Below are positions 9,563 to 19,879 of a DNA stretch of 64,000 nt, one piece after another. Position 1 is the first letter of the stretch. Each line of letters starts with the position of its first letter. The notes under the pieces were generated by a model, which saw only the letters and a program-made list of their open reading frames with translations, searched no databases and was not told the DNA's origin. The stretch comes from Physella acuta (Eukaryota > Mollusca > Gastropoda > Physidae), in the NCBI RefSeq assembly GCF_028476545.1, contig NW_026731623.1, positions 360,001-424,000 of the forward strand, read 5' to 3'. The position numbers and the translations under genes were made by a program.

Positions 9563-12323
9563 GTTAATAAGATAAAAAGGAATGACGTAGGTTAAAACAA
9601 GAACATTAGGCACATACTAGTTAATAAGATAAAACTGAGTGATGTAGGTTAAAACAAGAACATTAGGCACATACTAGTTAATAAGATAAAACTGAGTGAT
9701 GTAGGTTAAAACAAGAGCATTAGGCACATACTAGTTAATAAGATAAAACTGAGTGATGTAGGTTAAAACAAGAACATTAGGCACACACTAGTTAATAAGA
9801 TCTGAGTGATGTAGGTTAAAACAAGAACATTAGGCACATACTTGTTAATATGATCTGAGTGATGTAGGTTAAAACAAGAACATTAGGCACATACTAGTTA
9901 ATAAGATAAAACTGAGTCTTTTCTTCTTCTTCTTCTTCTTCGTTCTTAATTATTAGTGTTGAAGGTGATCGAGTGGGTTTGAACTCGAGACTTTGTTCAA
10001 ATGTATCAACCATGACCTTTTTTGACGACTCGACCACGCCTCCAACACAATTAAGCGTTACGTGTCAACTGGTTATGCGCCATTGAGGCCACTGACTCCG
10101 ATTTCAGCCTGCTTTTCTTTTTGGATTAGCTTCCATAGCCTTTGTCCAACCAAGAACAAACTACAAGGCAGCAGTTGTTTAATTTTGGAGTTGTCTCTCC
10201 TAGAAGAGTGGCTGTCCCCAGCTAACGAGCCTCATCTGCCCGAGGGTTCGAACTCGATACTTTTCAGTTTAGCAACCATGAGCTTTACCGACTCGACCAC
10301 GCCGACCCCTAAAACTGAGTGATGTAGGTTAAAACAAGAACATTAGGCACACACTAGTTAATAAGATAAAACTGAGTGATGTAGGTTAAAACAAGAACAT
10401 TAGGCACATACTAGTTAATAAGATCTGAGTGATGTAGGTTAAAACAAGAACATTAGGCATATACTTGTTAATATGATCTGAGTGATGTAGGTTAAAACAA
10501 GAACATTAGGCACACACTAGTTAATAAGATAAAACTGAGTGATGTAGGTTAAAACAAGAACATTAGGCACATACTAGTTAATAAGATCTGAGTGATGTAG
10601 GTTAAAACAAGAACATTAGGCATATACTTGTTAATATGATCTGAGTGATGTAGGTTAAAACAAGAACATTAGGCACACACTAGTTAATAAGATAAAACTG
10701 AGTGATGTAGGTTAAAACAAGAACATTAGGCACATACTAGTTAATAAGATACAACTGAGTGATGTCGGTTAAAACAAGAACATTAGGCACATACTTGTTA
10801 ATATGATCTGAGTGATGTAGGTTAAAACAAGAACATTAGGCACACACTAGTTAATAAGATAAAACTGAGTGATGTAGGTTAAAACAAGAACATTAGGCAC
10901 ATACTAGTTAATAAGATAAAACTGAGTGATGTAGGTTAAAACAAGAACATTAGGCACATACTAGTTAATAAGATAAAACTGAGTGATGTAGGTTAAAACA
11001 AGAACATTAGGCACATACTAGTTAATAAGATAAAACTGAGTGATGTAAGTTAAAACAAGAACATTAGGCACATACTAGTTAATAAGATACAACTGAGTGA
11101 TGTAGGTTAAAACAAGAGCATTAGGCACATACTAGTTAATAAGATAAAACTGAGTGATGTAGGTTAAAACAAGAACATTAGGCACATACTAGTTAATAAG
11201 ATAAAACTGAGTGGTGTAGGTTAAAACAAGAACATTAGGCACATACTAGTTAATAAGATAAAACTGAGTGATGTAGGTTAAAACAAGAACATTAGGCACA
11301 CACTAGTTAATAAGATACAACTGAGTGATGTAGGTTAAAACAAGAACATTAGGCACATACTTGTTAATAAGATCTGAGTGATGTAGGTTAAAACAAGAAC
11401 ATTAGGCACATACTTGTTAATAAGATCTGAGTGATGTAGGTTAAAACAAGAACATTAGGCACACACTAGTTAATAAGATAAAACTGAGTGATGTAGGTTA
11501 AAACAAGAACATTAGGCACACACTAGTTAATAAGATAAAACTGAGTGATGTAGGTTAAAACAAGAACATTAGGCACATACTTGTTAATAAGATCTGAGTG
11601 ATGTAGGTTAAAACAAGAACATTAGGCACACACTAGTTAATAAGATAAAACTGAGTGATGTAGGTTAAAACAAGAACATTAGGCACACACTAGTTAATAA
11701 GATACAACTGAGTGATGTCGGTTAAAACAAGAACATTAGGCACATACTTGTTAATATGATCTGAGTGATGTAGGTTAAAACAAGAACATTAGGCACACAC
11801 TAGTTAATAAGATAAAACTGAGTGATGTAGGTTAAAACAAGAACATTAGGCACATACTAGTTAATAAGATAAAACTGAGTGATGTAGGTTAAAACAAGAA
11901 CATTAGGCACATACTAGTTAATAAGATAAAACTGAGTGATGTAGGTTAAAACAAGAACATTAGGCACATACTAGTTAATAAGATAAAACTGAGTGATGTA
12001 AGTTAAAACAAGAACATTAGGCACATACTAGTTAATAAGATACAACTGAGTGATGTAGGTTAAAACAAGAGCATTAGGCACATACTAGTTAATAAGATAA
12101 AACTGAGTGATGTAGGTTAAAACAAGAACATTAGGCACATACTAGTTAATAAGATAAAACTGAGTGATGTAGGTTAAAACAAGAACATTAGGCACATACT
12201 TGTTAATATGATCTGAGTGATGTAGGTTAAAACAAGAACATTAGGCACATACTAGTTAATAAGATAAAACTGAGTGATGTAGGTTAAAACAAGAACATTA
12301 GGCACACACTAGTTAATAAGATA
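9563..12323. repeat. 57/53-bp minisatellite array, left block
   Basis: Units of 57 bp read TTAATAAGATAAAACTGAG, then TGATGTAGGTTAAAACAAG, AACATTAGGCACATACTAG. A 53-bp variant lacks four bases (AAGATCTGAG). About 42 units are present, with blocks of units repeated in the same order, so a higher-order duplication has occurred. A SINE (9918-10310) interrupts the block. The array resumes at 19204 on the other side of the LTR element, so it was one array of about 47 units before that insertion. Confidence 0.97.
9918..10310 (-). mobile_element. tRNA-derived SINE with two tRNA-like modules
   Basis: The 393-bp insertion is flanked by a perfect 10-bp duplication, AAAACTGAGT (9908-9917 and 10311-10320). 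On the minus strand it starts GGGGTCGGCGTGGTCGAGTC (box A-like) and has GAGTTCGAACCCTCGG (box B) about 50 bases later. A second head-like module (GGCGTGGTCGAGTCG, then GAGTTCAAACCC) occurs near its 3' half (about 10050-9965). It ends in a GAA microsatellite. It is non-coding and would be transcribed by RNA polymerase III and mobilised by a LINE. Confidence 0.88.
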
Positions 12324-13104
12324 TGTAACGTTAACCTATCTATCAGCCAAATAGAAGGAGAACGTCCCCGGATTCTTTTTTCGGGGTCATATGCAAATGC
12401 CTTACGGCCTAAGTGGATGAACACTTAACACAACGACCACTAGGGCTCGAAATTTAATGTCTAGGGAAGCTAGTGATACTATTGTAATTAACACTCATCC
12501 AATCTACATACGACCTTTTAATCAGCGAACTCAGAAGTGGCAGAACACAAGGTTGAACTAAATAAAATATTTAATGTATAACATATCAAAACCCAACTTA
12601 CACAATGTAGGAAAAAACACTATCACAGATTTCTACAGTCTTAAGAAACAGCTACAGGCCACACAACACTGCTGTAGTTTCTAGAATTACTTAGCGACAA
12701 GTAATATTAAACTAGAAGACTAAATCAACTGAAGAAAGCAAGGCACACACAGGTCTTAAGTACTCTCACGTTCAAATGGTCAGAGTCTATAGCCGGACAA
12801 TGTGGACGGCTGCCTGACCAAGGTAAAACTGCCTCGTAGACTGCCAGGTCAAGATAAACTGCCTCGTGTTGCGAGTGTGCGGGGCAATTAAAGACTTCTG
12901 TGACAGGGGAGGTTATCCTCAACTCATGTCGCCATTGGTTGGGATAATCATCTGATCAGAATCATTCAATCAGATTTTAATGGAAATTTTCTATGTCTCA
13001 AACACCTTAATAGTCAGTGGAAAAACCCCAGGTGTTACACCATCATTCCATATAAGGAATTATACAATGTCAAAATAAAAATGACTCGACCTAAGTAGGT
13101 CACA
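12324..13104 (-). repeat. 3' LTR of the Gmr1-like element
   Basis: The 781-bp repeat nearly matches 18421-19203. In element orientation it is the downstream LTR. It starts TGTGACCTACTTAGGTCGAG and ends in CGTTACA. Confidence 0.96.
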
Positions 13105-13118
13105 TCCCCTCCCTTTTT
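13105..13118 (-). other. Polypurine tract of the Gmr1-like element
   Basis: The minus strand reads AAAAAGGGAGGGGA directly before the 3' LTR, the position and composition expected for the plus-strand DNA primer. Confidence 0.85.
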
Positions 13119-13637
13119 GGAAGTGACAGATAGGTTCCACAAGAACATACATAAGGAACCAATCTGGCAATGAAATAACAAAAATGTTTTACAAATGTAG
13201 GCAATCAAAATCATAATACCAGATGAAAATATCCCTGAACATAAAAGGGAAGTAACTCCAACTTTTACAATTGGTGAAAGGGGAGTAACCCTTCAAAAAG
13301 TAATTATACATCAAAATCCCTCAAAAAAGGGTATTACAATATTTCCATGTGGATATTAAAAGTGGTAAACCCGCCAGGGTAAGACCTTTATTTCAATGAC
13401 TAGCTACAATATCAATTGAGTCATATGAGACATATTATTATAAAAGATTACATATAATAAAAAACCACCTTTAATTAAGGTTCACCTGAAAATAAACAAA
13501 ATATTCAACAGGATTGGAATTTTGAAAAATTCTAACTCACACCACTCATTTTCATATGAGTGACACTCAAACAAAACCTGTCTATGGTCCTAATGAACCA
13601 CAAAGCGTGTCACATGATCAATGTGTGTAACAAGATT

Positions 13638-16600
13638 TTACATCCTTGACAAACAATCAGCCACAACATTATCACTACCCTTAATGTGTGAAATTTCCAG
13701 ATTAAAATTTTGGAAATATAAGCACCATCTCAATATTCTTTGATTTGTCTGTCCTAACTTAGAGGTAAATTTCAGGGGATCATGGTCAGAAAACACTCTG
13801 ACTGGATTGGTTGAAGAAGAGACATAGACTTCAAAATGTTGTAATGACAAAACTAAAGCTAAAGCTTCTTTTTCAATAGTAGAATAATTCTTTTGGTTTT
13901 CATTTAACTTCCTGGAAAAAAAGGCAATGGGATGGTCAATTCCCATGTTGTCTTCTTGAAATAGGACTGAGCCAATGGCTAAGTTGCTAGCATCAATGGC
14001 AAGTTTAAAGGGCATGCTAAAATTTGGTGCAGCCATAACAGGAGCATTTGATAAAAATGACTTAATGGTTAAAAAAGCTTCTTGACATTTATTTGACCAT
14101 TTAAACTCAACACCCTTTTTCAATAATGCAGTAAGAGGTTCAGCAATAGCTGAAAAGTTTTGACAGAACCGCCTATAGTAACCAGCCATCCCAAGGAACT
14201 TTTTGATCTCTTTACAATTTTTGGGAGGTGGTAACCTTACAATAGCATCTACTTTAGCTTCAATGGGCCGAACTTGGTTCGTTCCCACTTGATAACCCAA
14301 ATAGGTAATTGAAGCTTTACAGAAATCACTTTTATGTAAGTTTACAGTAAAATTCACTTCAGACAATTTTCTAAAAAGGTTAGTCAATTGAACAATATGT
14401 TCTTCAAAAGTATTAGAAAATACAACTATATCATCTATGTAGGCCTCACATTGGTCTATGTCAGCAATGACAGAGTTAATGACCCTTTGGAAAGTTTGAC
14501 CAGCATTTCGCATACCAAAAGGCATACGTTTGTATCTATAAAAACCATTAGGGGTTACAAAAGCAGATATTTCTTTTGCACGGTCAGATAAGGGGATTTG
14601 CCAGTATCCTGAAAGTAAATCAATTTTGGAAATTATCTTAGCTTGACCAACTTTATCAATAACGTCCTCTATCCGAGGTAAAGGATAGGAATCAGCTTTG
14701 GTGAGCGCATTTACCTTCCTAAAGTCGGTCACAAACCTGAAAGATCCACCGTCTTTCGGGACTAGGAGACATGGGGAACTCCAGTTGCTGAAACTGGGCT
14801 CAATGATATCATTCTTGAGCATATAATCAATTTCATCTTTTATCAAAGCAGCTTTTTCCGGGTTAACTCTATAGGGGTGTTGTTTAATGGGTTTTGCGTC
14901 ACCAACGTCTACATCATGAGGTGGAACCTTCGCTTCTTTGGGGACATCCCCAAAAATAGAGGGAAATGTCTCAAATAACTGAGACAATCTATGGCTTTCC
15001 TCTGTGGACAAATGCATAAGGTGGACCTTCAAATTATCTAAAAAGGAAGAATTTACCAATTTTGGGGGTTTCAATTTATCATGTATCACATCATCAGAAA
15101 CATTTGAACATACAGGTAAATTAATTTTAGCTGTGGAATGAAAATTGTTACAATTATCATAATATTTTTTCAGTGAGTTAACATGATACACTGTCTGTTT
15201 CTTTCTTCTGTCGGGCGTATTGACAACATAGTTCAAATCACTTAATTTTGAATGCACTGTAAAGGGTCCACAATATCTCAAGGATAACGCATTGTTCAGA
15301 TTAGGTACTAGCACAAGAACTTTGTCGCCTGGATTGAATGTTCGTTTACAAGAACTCTTATCATACAGTTCTTTCATTCTAACTTGGGCCTTTCTTAAGT
15401 TCTTGTGAGCCATTTCGCACACGGCTTTCAGTCGAACGTGAAAATCGTCGAAGTTTTCCACTGGATGATCACTGGTACCTGTCCAACGTTCGTGTATCAG
15501 CTTCAGGGGGCCACGGACAGAATGTCCAAACACAAGTTGAAAAGGCGAGTAGCCTAAAGAGTCCTGGACACAGTCCCTCGCGGCGAAAATAATCCAAGGA
15601 ACAGACTCATCCCATTGGGTGTTACTGTTAGCGAATGTCCTTAGCATGGTTTTGAGGGTTTGGTGGAACCTCTCAAGTACGCCTTGAGACTGAGGGTGGT
15701 AGGCTGAGCTGGTGATGTGGGTAACGCCTAGCTTGGCTAGCGCTTCCTGAAAATGGTGACTGGTGAAGTTGCTGCCTTGATCTGTTTGCACGATTCTAGG
15801 TAATCCAAAGGTAGTGAAGAACCGGGTCATGGCTCTGACTACAGTCTTTGCCTTAATGTTCCGTAAGGGAATCGCCTCGGGAAAACGGGTACTTGAACAC
15901 ATAAAGGTAAGTAGGTACTCGTTGCCCGCCTTGGTTTTAGGCAAGGGACCTACACAGTCCATGACGATTTTAGAAAAAGGTTCTTCTAATACAGGAATCG
16001 GACTCAAAGGGGCCTTAGGAATTGTCTGGTTTGGCTTTCCGGCCAACTGACAGTTCGTGCAACTTCTGCAGTAACGCGACACATCTTTTCTCATTTTGGG
16101 CCAAAAGAACAGTTCTTTGATCTTCGCCGTCGTTTTAGTGACACCTGGGTGCGCTGACATTGGATGGTCATGTGCCAGCTTAAGTATTTCTTGCCGATAA
16201 GGTGGAGGGATCCACAGCTGGTCTTTACCCAACCATGGTTCGGCCGGTGAGGCAATCACTGGTATAGCGCGACGAAAGAAGAGGCCATTCTCGGCGAAAT
16301 ATTCTCCATCGTCAGATGATAGAGATTTTTCGACCGTTGCTTTGAGTTCCGCGTCGACTTGCTGAGCTTTAATGATGTCTTCCTGAGATATCCTCAGGGG
16401 TAAGCCCAGACTTGTGTTCTCTGGAAGCATAGACTCCAGTTTGGGAGTCGAATTTCTTGACGATGATGGCGGGTGTGGTTCAGACGTGATGTCAGCCAAT
16501 TGTTTGGTCTGGCTTCTTGTCACCGCACATGCAGGATACAGTTCATAATCATTATCTGGAACTGTTGACAAAGGGTCTGAAACCGTACAGGGGTATACTT

Positions 16601-18170
16601 TGCTTCCCGCAAGGTCATTCCCTAGAAGTAGGTGTACTCCTGGGACAGGAATACTATCTATCACACCTAAAATGACCTCACCTTCGACGAGATGATGTTT
16701 CAGGGCAAACTTGTGTAGAGGGACGACAGTAGATTTTGTCCCCACTCCCTGGATAATGGAAATCCTTCCGGTGTTCGTTTCTGGCGTAATGTCCATTGAA
16801 CTTTTCAAAAGGAGTGATTGTGACGCTCCTGTGTCTCTTAGAACGGTGATATTCTTCTGAGACAACGGATCACCTGGTTTGCTAATGATGGCTTCGGCCA
16901 TAAAAGATGAAAAGTCAACTTTTCTCGATCCCTCGAGATCGGTAGACTCGGAAGAAACTGGATGGTGGCGAGAACAGTCAAAATGTGACTGCACATAATG
17001 TGTGGAGACTTGACTACCTTCTTGCGGACACTTAGGGTTAGAGTCCTTTTGAATTCTAGAGTTCATAGTTGAACTGGCTGCTTGAGGGGATAGAGCATAG
17101 TGCGCGGAAGTACGCACCACCTCTCTGTTATTCTGAAGACGTTTGTAACAGTCTTTGACAAGATGACCAGGTCTTTTGCAGAACTGGCATGCTGCTCGAC
17201 GATTGAGAGTTGATCTTGGTTTCTCTCTGGACTGTGATGCCTTCAAATGTTGGCCAACAGGATGATTGCTGCCAAAAAGGGGAAGCACGGGGTTGAGGCG
17301 GTTTCCTGACACTGGTGGTTTCTTATGCACCAACATATATGTGTCAGCCGACTCAGCAGCCTTCTGGATGTCAGTTATCTTGTTATCCAGTATGTGTAGT
17401 CGTATCTCTTCAGGCAGGGACGATAGGAATTCTTCCCTTAGGATAAGTGACCTGAGTTTCTCAAACTCAGAAACTTCCTCAGAGTGTAGCCACCTTGAGA
17501 ATATTTTCTCCTTTTCAAAGAGAAATTCCACATATGATTGTGTGGGTAACTTGCGGAGTGTTCGGAATTTTGTCCGATAGGCCTCGGGCGTCAGTGCGTA
17601 GGCCTTTAAAATGGCAGTCTTGACCAAACTATAGTTATTTTGAACGTCGTGAGAGAGTGCCTGGTATGTTTTTGCAGCTTTCCCAGTAAGGACAGAGCTC
17701 AATAAAGCAGTAATGGAAGATTCGGGCCATTCACATGTCTTCGCTAAACTCTCAAACGAGTTAAAGAAAACGACCAAATCTGTTTCATCAAATTTAGGCA
17801 CTAATTTCCCAAATTTGGCAATCACTTGCCCCACCGACAACTTTTTTGGATCTACCAGAGAAGTAACATCACTAACTTGACCAAATTCTGATTCCAACCT
17901 CCTCCTATCTAAAGCAATTTTAACCTTTAACTCCTGTTCTTTTAATGCCTTCTCTAAAGCAACTTTCTCCTCACGAAGTAATACACCAGCCAACAAACTT
18001 TCATCAAATACCCCTTCATTAATGAAATGAACAACAATTTTATCTCTCAACACTTCTGACTTCTGCGTAACAGAATAATCCAATTTCAATTCCTTAACAA
18101 CACTAACCAAAACTTTTCTACTCAACTTTTCTACATCTTCAAAAGTAGGATTAGCCAAAAAAGACTCCAT
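13638..18170 (-). CDS. Gag-Pol polyprotein of a Gmr1-like Ty3/gypsy retrotransposon (1510 aa)
   Basis: A single uninterrupted frame. Residues 120-290 are a Gag capsid region with a SCAN-like helical stretch (YRTKFRTL, SYVEFLFEKEKIFSRWL, LREEFLSSLPEEI). The zinc knuckle CQFCKRPGHLVKDC is at 328-341. The retropepsin motif DTGAS is at 446-450. The integrase zinc-binding HHCC module lies around 669-707, and the integrase core has D738, D797 and E833 (a DD35E spacing). The linker after integrase ends near 1080. Reverse transcriptase spans about 1095-1270, with LVPKDGGSFRFVTDFRKVN, MPFGM and the catalytic YIDD at 1244-1247. RNase H covers about 1385-1510 (AIDAS, IEKEAL, SDHDPL). The start is the first Met after the 229-base leader that follows the primer-binding site. 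Integrase before RT is unlike typical Ty3/gypsy and fits the Gmr1 group. Confidence 0.97.
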   Translation of the reverse strand: MESFLANPTFEDVEKLSRKVLVSVVKELKLDYSVTQKSEVLRDKIVVHFINEGVFDESLLAGVLLREEKVALEKALKEQELKVKIALDRRRLESEFGQVSDVTSLVDPKKLSVGQVIAKFGKLVPKFDETDLVVFFNSFESLAKTCEWPESSITALLSSVLTGKAAKTYQALSHDVQNNYSLVKTAILKAYALTPEAYRTKFRTLRKLPTQSYVEFLFEKEKIFSRWLHSEEVSEFEKLRSLILREEFLSSLPEEIRLHILDNKITDIQKAAESADTYMLVHKKPPVSGNRLNPVLPLFGSNHPVGQHLKASQSREKPRSTLNRRAACQFCKRPGHLVKDCYKRLQNNREVVRTSAHYALSPQAASSTMNSRIQKDSNPKCPQEGSQVSTHYVQSHFDCSRHHPVSSESTDLEGSRKVDFSSFMAEAIISKPGDPLSQKNITVLRDTGASQSLLLKSSMDITPETNTGRISIIQGVGTKSTVVPLHKFALKHHLVEGEVILGVIDSIPVPGVHLLLGNDLAGSKVYPCTVSDPLSTVPDNDYELYPACAVTRSQTKQLADITSEPHPPSSSRNSTPKLESMLPENTSLGLPLRISQEDIIKAQQVDAELKATVEKSLSSDDGEYFAENGLFFRRAIPVIASPAEPWLGKDQLWIPPPYRQEILKLAHDHPMSAHPGVTKTTAKIKELFFWPKMRKDVSRYCRSCTNCQLAGKPNQTIPKAPLSPIPVLEEPFSKIVMDCVGPLPKTKAGNEYLLTFMCSSTRFPEAIPLRNIKAKTVVRAMTRFFTTFGLPRIVQTDQGSNFTSHHFQEALAKLGVTHITSSAYHPQSQGVLERFHQTLKTMLRTFANSNTQWDESVPWIIFAARDCVQDSLGYSPFQLVFGHSVRGPLKLIHERWTGTSDHPVENFDDFHVRLKAVCEMAHKNLRKAQVRMKELYDKSSCKRTFNPGDKVLVLVPNLNNALSLRYCGPFTVHSKLSDLNYVVNTPDRRKKQTVYHVNSLKKYYDNCNNFHSTAKINLPVCSNVSDDVIHDKLKPPKLVNSSFLDNLKVHLMHLSTEESHRLSQLFETFPSIFGDVPKEAKVPPHDVDVGDAKPIKQHPYRVNPEKAALIKDEIDYMLKNDIIEPSFSNWSSPCLLVPKDGGSFRFVTDFRKVNALTKADSYPLPRIEDVIDKVGQAKIISKIDLLSGYWQIPLSDRAKEISAFVTPNGFYRYKRMPFGMRNAGQTFQRVINSVIADIDQCEAYIDDIVVFSNTFEEHIVQLTNLFRKLSEVNFTVNLHKSDFCKASITYLGYQVGTNQVRPIEAKVDAIVRLPPPKNCKEIKKFLGMAGYYRRFCQNFSAIAEPLTALLKKGVEFKWSNKCQEAFLTIKSFLSNAPVMAAPNFSMPFKLAIDASNLAIGSVLFQEDNMGIDHPIAFFSRKLNENQKNYSTIEKEALALVLSLQHFEVYVSSSTNPVRVFSDHDPLKFTSKLGQTNQRILRWCLYFQNFNLEISHIKGSDNVVADCLSRM

Positions 18171-18399
18171 AACACTAACTTGAAAATCACAACAAGCCTA
18201 GATCCTTTAAATTAATACACAGCGTTGGGCCGTGTACTTGACCTCTAAATGTAGGACGTGACACGTCTGCTTATTTGACCTAGATACTCTAGCCTGAGCG
18301 CGCGTTGTAAGAACACTGCGCTACTGGATATAAAAACAACTAAATCCAACTAACCTTAGTATTCAACTGATATAACCAACAACTGGAACGACAGATTAA

Positions 18400-18417
18400 A
18401 TCCCGGACGAGCCCCCA
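18400..18417 (-). other. Primer-binding site, tRNA-Pro type
   Basis: Three bases inside the 5' LTR the minus strand reads TGGGGGCTCGTCCGGGAT. This complements the 3' end of tRNA-Pro and is the PBS used by murine leukaemia viruses, from memory. Confidence 0.88.
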
Positions 18418-18420
18418 CTT

Positions 18421-19203
18421 TGTAACGTTAACCTATCTATCAGCCAAATAGAAGGAGAACGTCCCCGGATTCTTTTTTCGGGGTCATATGCAAATGCCTT
18501 ACGGCCTAAGTGGATGAACACTTAACACAACGACCACTAGGGCTCGAAATTTAATGTCTAGGGAAGCTAGTGATACTATTGTAATTAACACTCATCCAAT
18601 CTACATACGACCTTTTAATCAGCGAACTCAGAAGTGGCAGAACACAAGGTTGAACTAAATAAAATATTTAATGTATAACATATCAAAACCCAACTTACAC
18701 AATGTAGGAAAAAACACTATCACAGATTTCTACACTGTCTTAAGAAACAGCTACAGGCCACACAACACTGCTGTAGTTTCTAGAATTACTTAGCGACAAG
18801 TAATATTAAACTAGAAGACTAAATCAACTGAAGAAAGCAAGGCACACACAGGTCTTAAGTACTCTCACGTTCAAATGGTCAGAGTCTATAGCCGGACAAT
18901 GTGGACGGCTGCCTGACCAAGGTAAAACTGCCTCGTAGACTGCCAGGTCAAGATAAACTGCCTCGTGTTGCGAGTGTGCGGGGCAATTAAAGACTTCTGT
19001 GACAGGGGAGGTTATCCTCAACTCATGTCGCCATTGGTTGGGATAATCATCTGATCAGAATCATTCAATCAGATTTTAATGGAAATTTTCTATGTCTCAA
19101 ACACCTTAATAGTCAGTGGAAAAACCCCAGGTGTTACACCATCATTCCATATAAGGAATTATACAATGTCAAAATAAAAATGACTCGACCTAAGTAGGTC
19201 ACA
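18421..19203 (-). repeat. 5' LTR of the Gmr1-like element
   Basis: The 783-bp partner of 12324-13104. In element orientation it is the upstream, promoter-bearing LTR. Its near-identity to its partner indicates recent insertion. Confidence 0.96.
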
Positions 19204-19513
19204 GATACAACTGAGTGATGTAGGTTAAAACAAGAACATTAGGCACATACTTGTTAATAAGATCTGAGTGATGTAGGTTAAAACAAGAACATTAGGCACA
19301 CACTAGTTAATAAGATAAAACTGAGTGATGTAGGTTAAAACAAGAACATTAGGCACACACTAGTTAATAAGATACAACTGAGTGATGTAGGTTAAAACAA
19401 GAACATTAGGCACATACTTGTTAATAAGATCTGAGTGATGTAGGTTAAAACAAGAACATTAGGCACACACTAGTTAATAAGATAAAACTGAGTGATGTAG
19501 GTTAAAACAAGAA
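19204..19513. repeat. 57/53-bp minisatellite array, right block
   Basis: About 5.5 units of the same family as 9563-12323. The first partial unit (GATACAACTGAG) continues the unit cut at 12323, which confirms that the LTR element split one array. Confidence 0.97.
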
Positions 19514-19585
19514 CGAATGTAATGTACAATTTTTGAGAGCGTGGAGTGATGGACGTTAACCCTGGGGATAATTCTTGAATTCAAG

Positions 19586-19729
19586 GTAGACAACTAGTAG
19601 AGCCCAGGACCAAGGTAGACAACTTGTAGAGCCCAGGACCAAGGTAGACAACTTGTAGAGCCCAGGACCAAGGTAGACAACTTGTAGAGCCCAGGACCAA
19701 GGTAGACAACTTGTAGAGCCCACGACCAG
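19586..19729. repeat. 29-bp minisatellite, 5 copies
   Basis: Tandem units AGGTAGACAACTTGTAGAG followed by CCCAGGACCA lie in intron 1 of gene 1, about 150 bases from the exon 1 donor. Confidence 0.95.
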
Positions 19730-19879
19730 ACGTGAATGATGGGAGAGAAGATTAGAACGACAGGACGACCAGAACAAATATACGCAATGAAACGTGCAGG
19801 TTTATTTATGATCTGGTGGTAGGCTCCAGATTTCAAGTGACCAATCGACTTATATAACACGTGTACATTGTGACCTTAC

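Larger units (their letters stand above)
12324..19203 (-). mobile_element. Ty3/gypsy LTR retrotransposon, Gmr1-like, looks whole and young
   Basis: The 6.88-kb element is bounded by near-identical direct repeats (12324-13104 and 18421-19203). Both begin TG and end CA, and a 4-bp duplication GATA flanks the element (12320-12323, 19204-19207). It contains a primer-binding site, a polypurine tract and one long gag-pol frame. Domain order is Gag, protease, integrase, reverse transcriptase, RNase H, which is the Gmr1-clade arrangement and not the usual Ty3/gypsy order. The two LTRs are almost identical, so the insertion is recent. It sits inside the 57-bp array in intron 1 of gene 1, in the same orientation as that gene. 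No envelope-like frame is present. Confidence 0.95.

Noticed and set aside
10230-10310. Functional tRNA gene
   Set aside because: Box A and B are present but no cloverleaf closes, and it is the head of a SINE with target duplications.
9563-12323. CRISPR-like regular repeats
   Set aside because: Units are contiguous with no variable spacers, in a eukaryotic intron; an ordinary minisatellite.
12725-12922. 65-codon frame in each LTR
   Set aside because: The same frame appears in both LTRs by identity, and no retroelement accessory protein matches.
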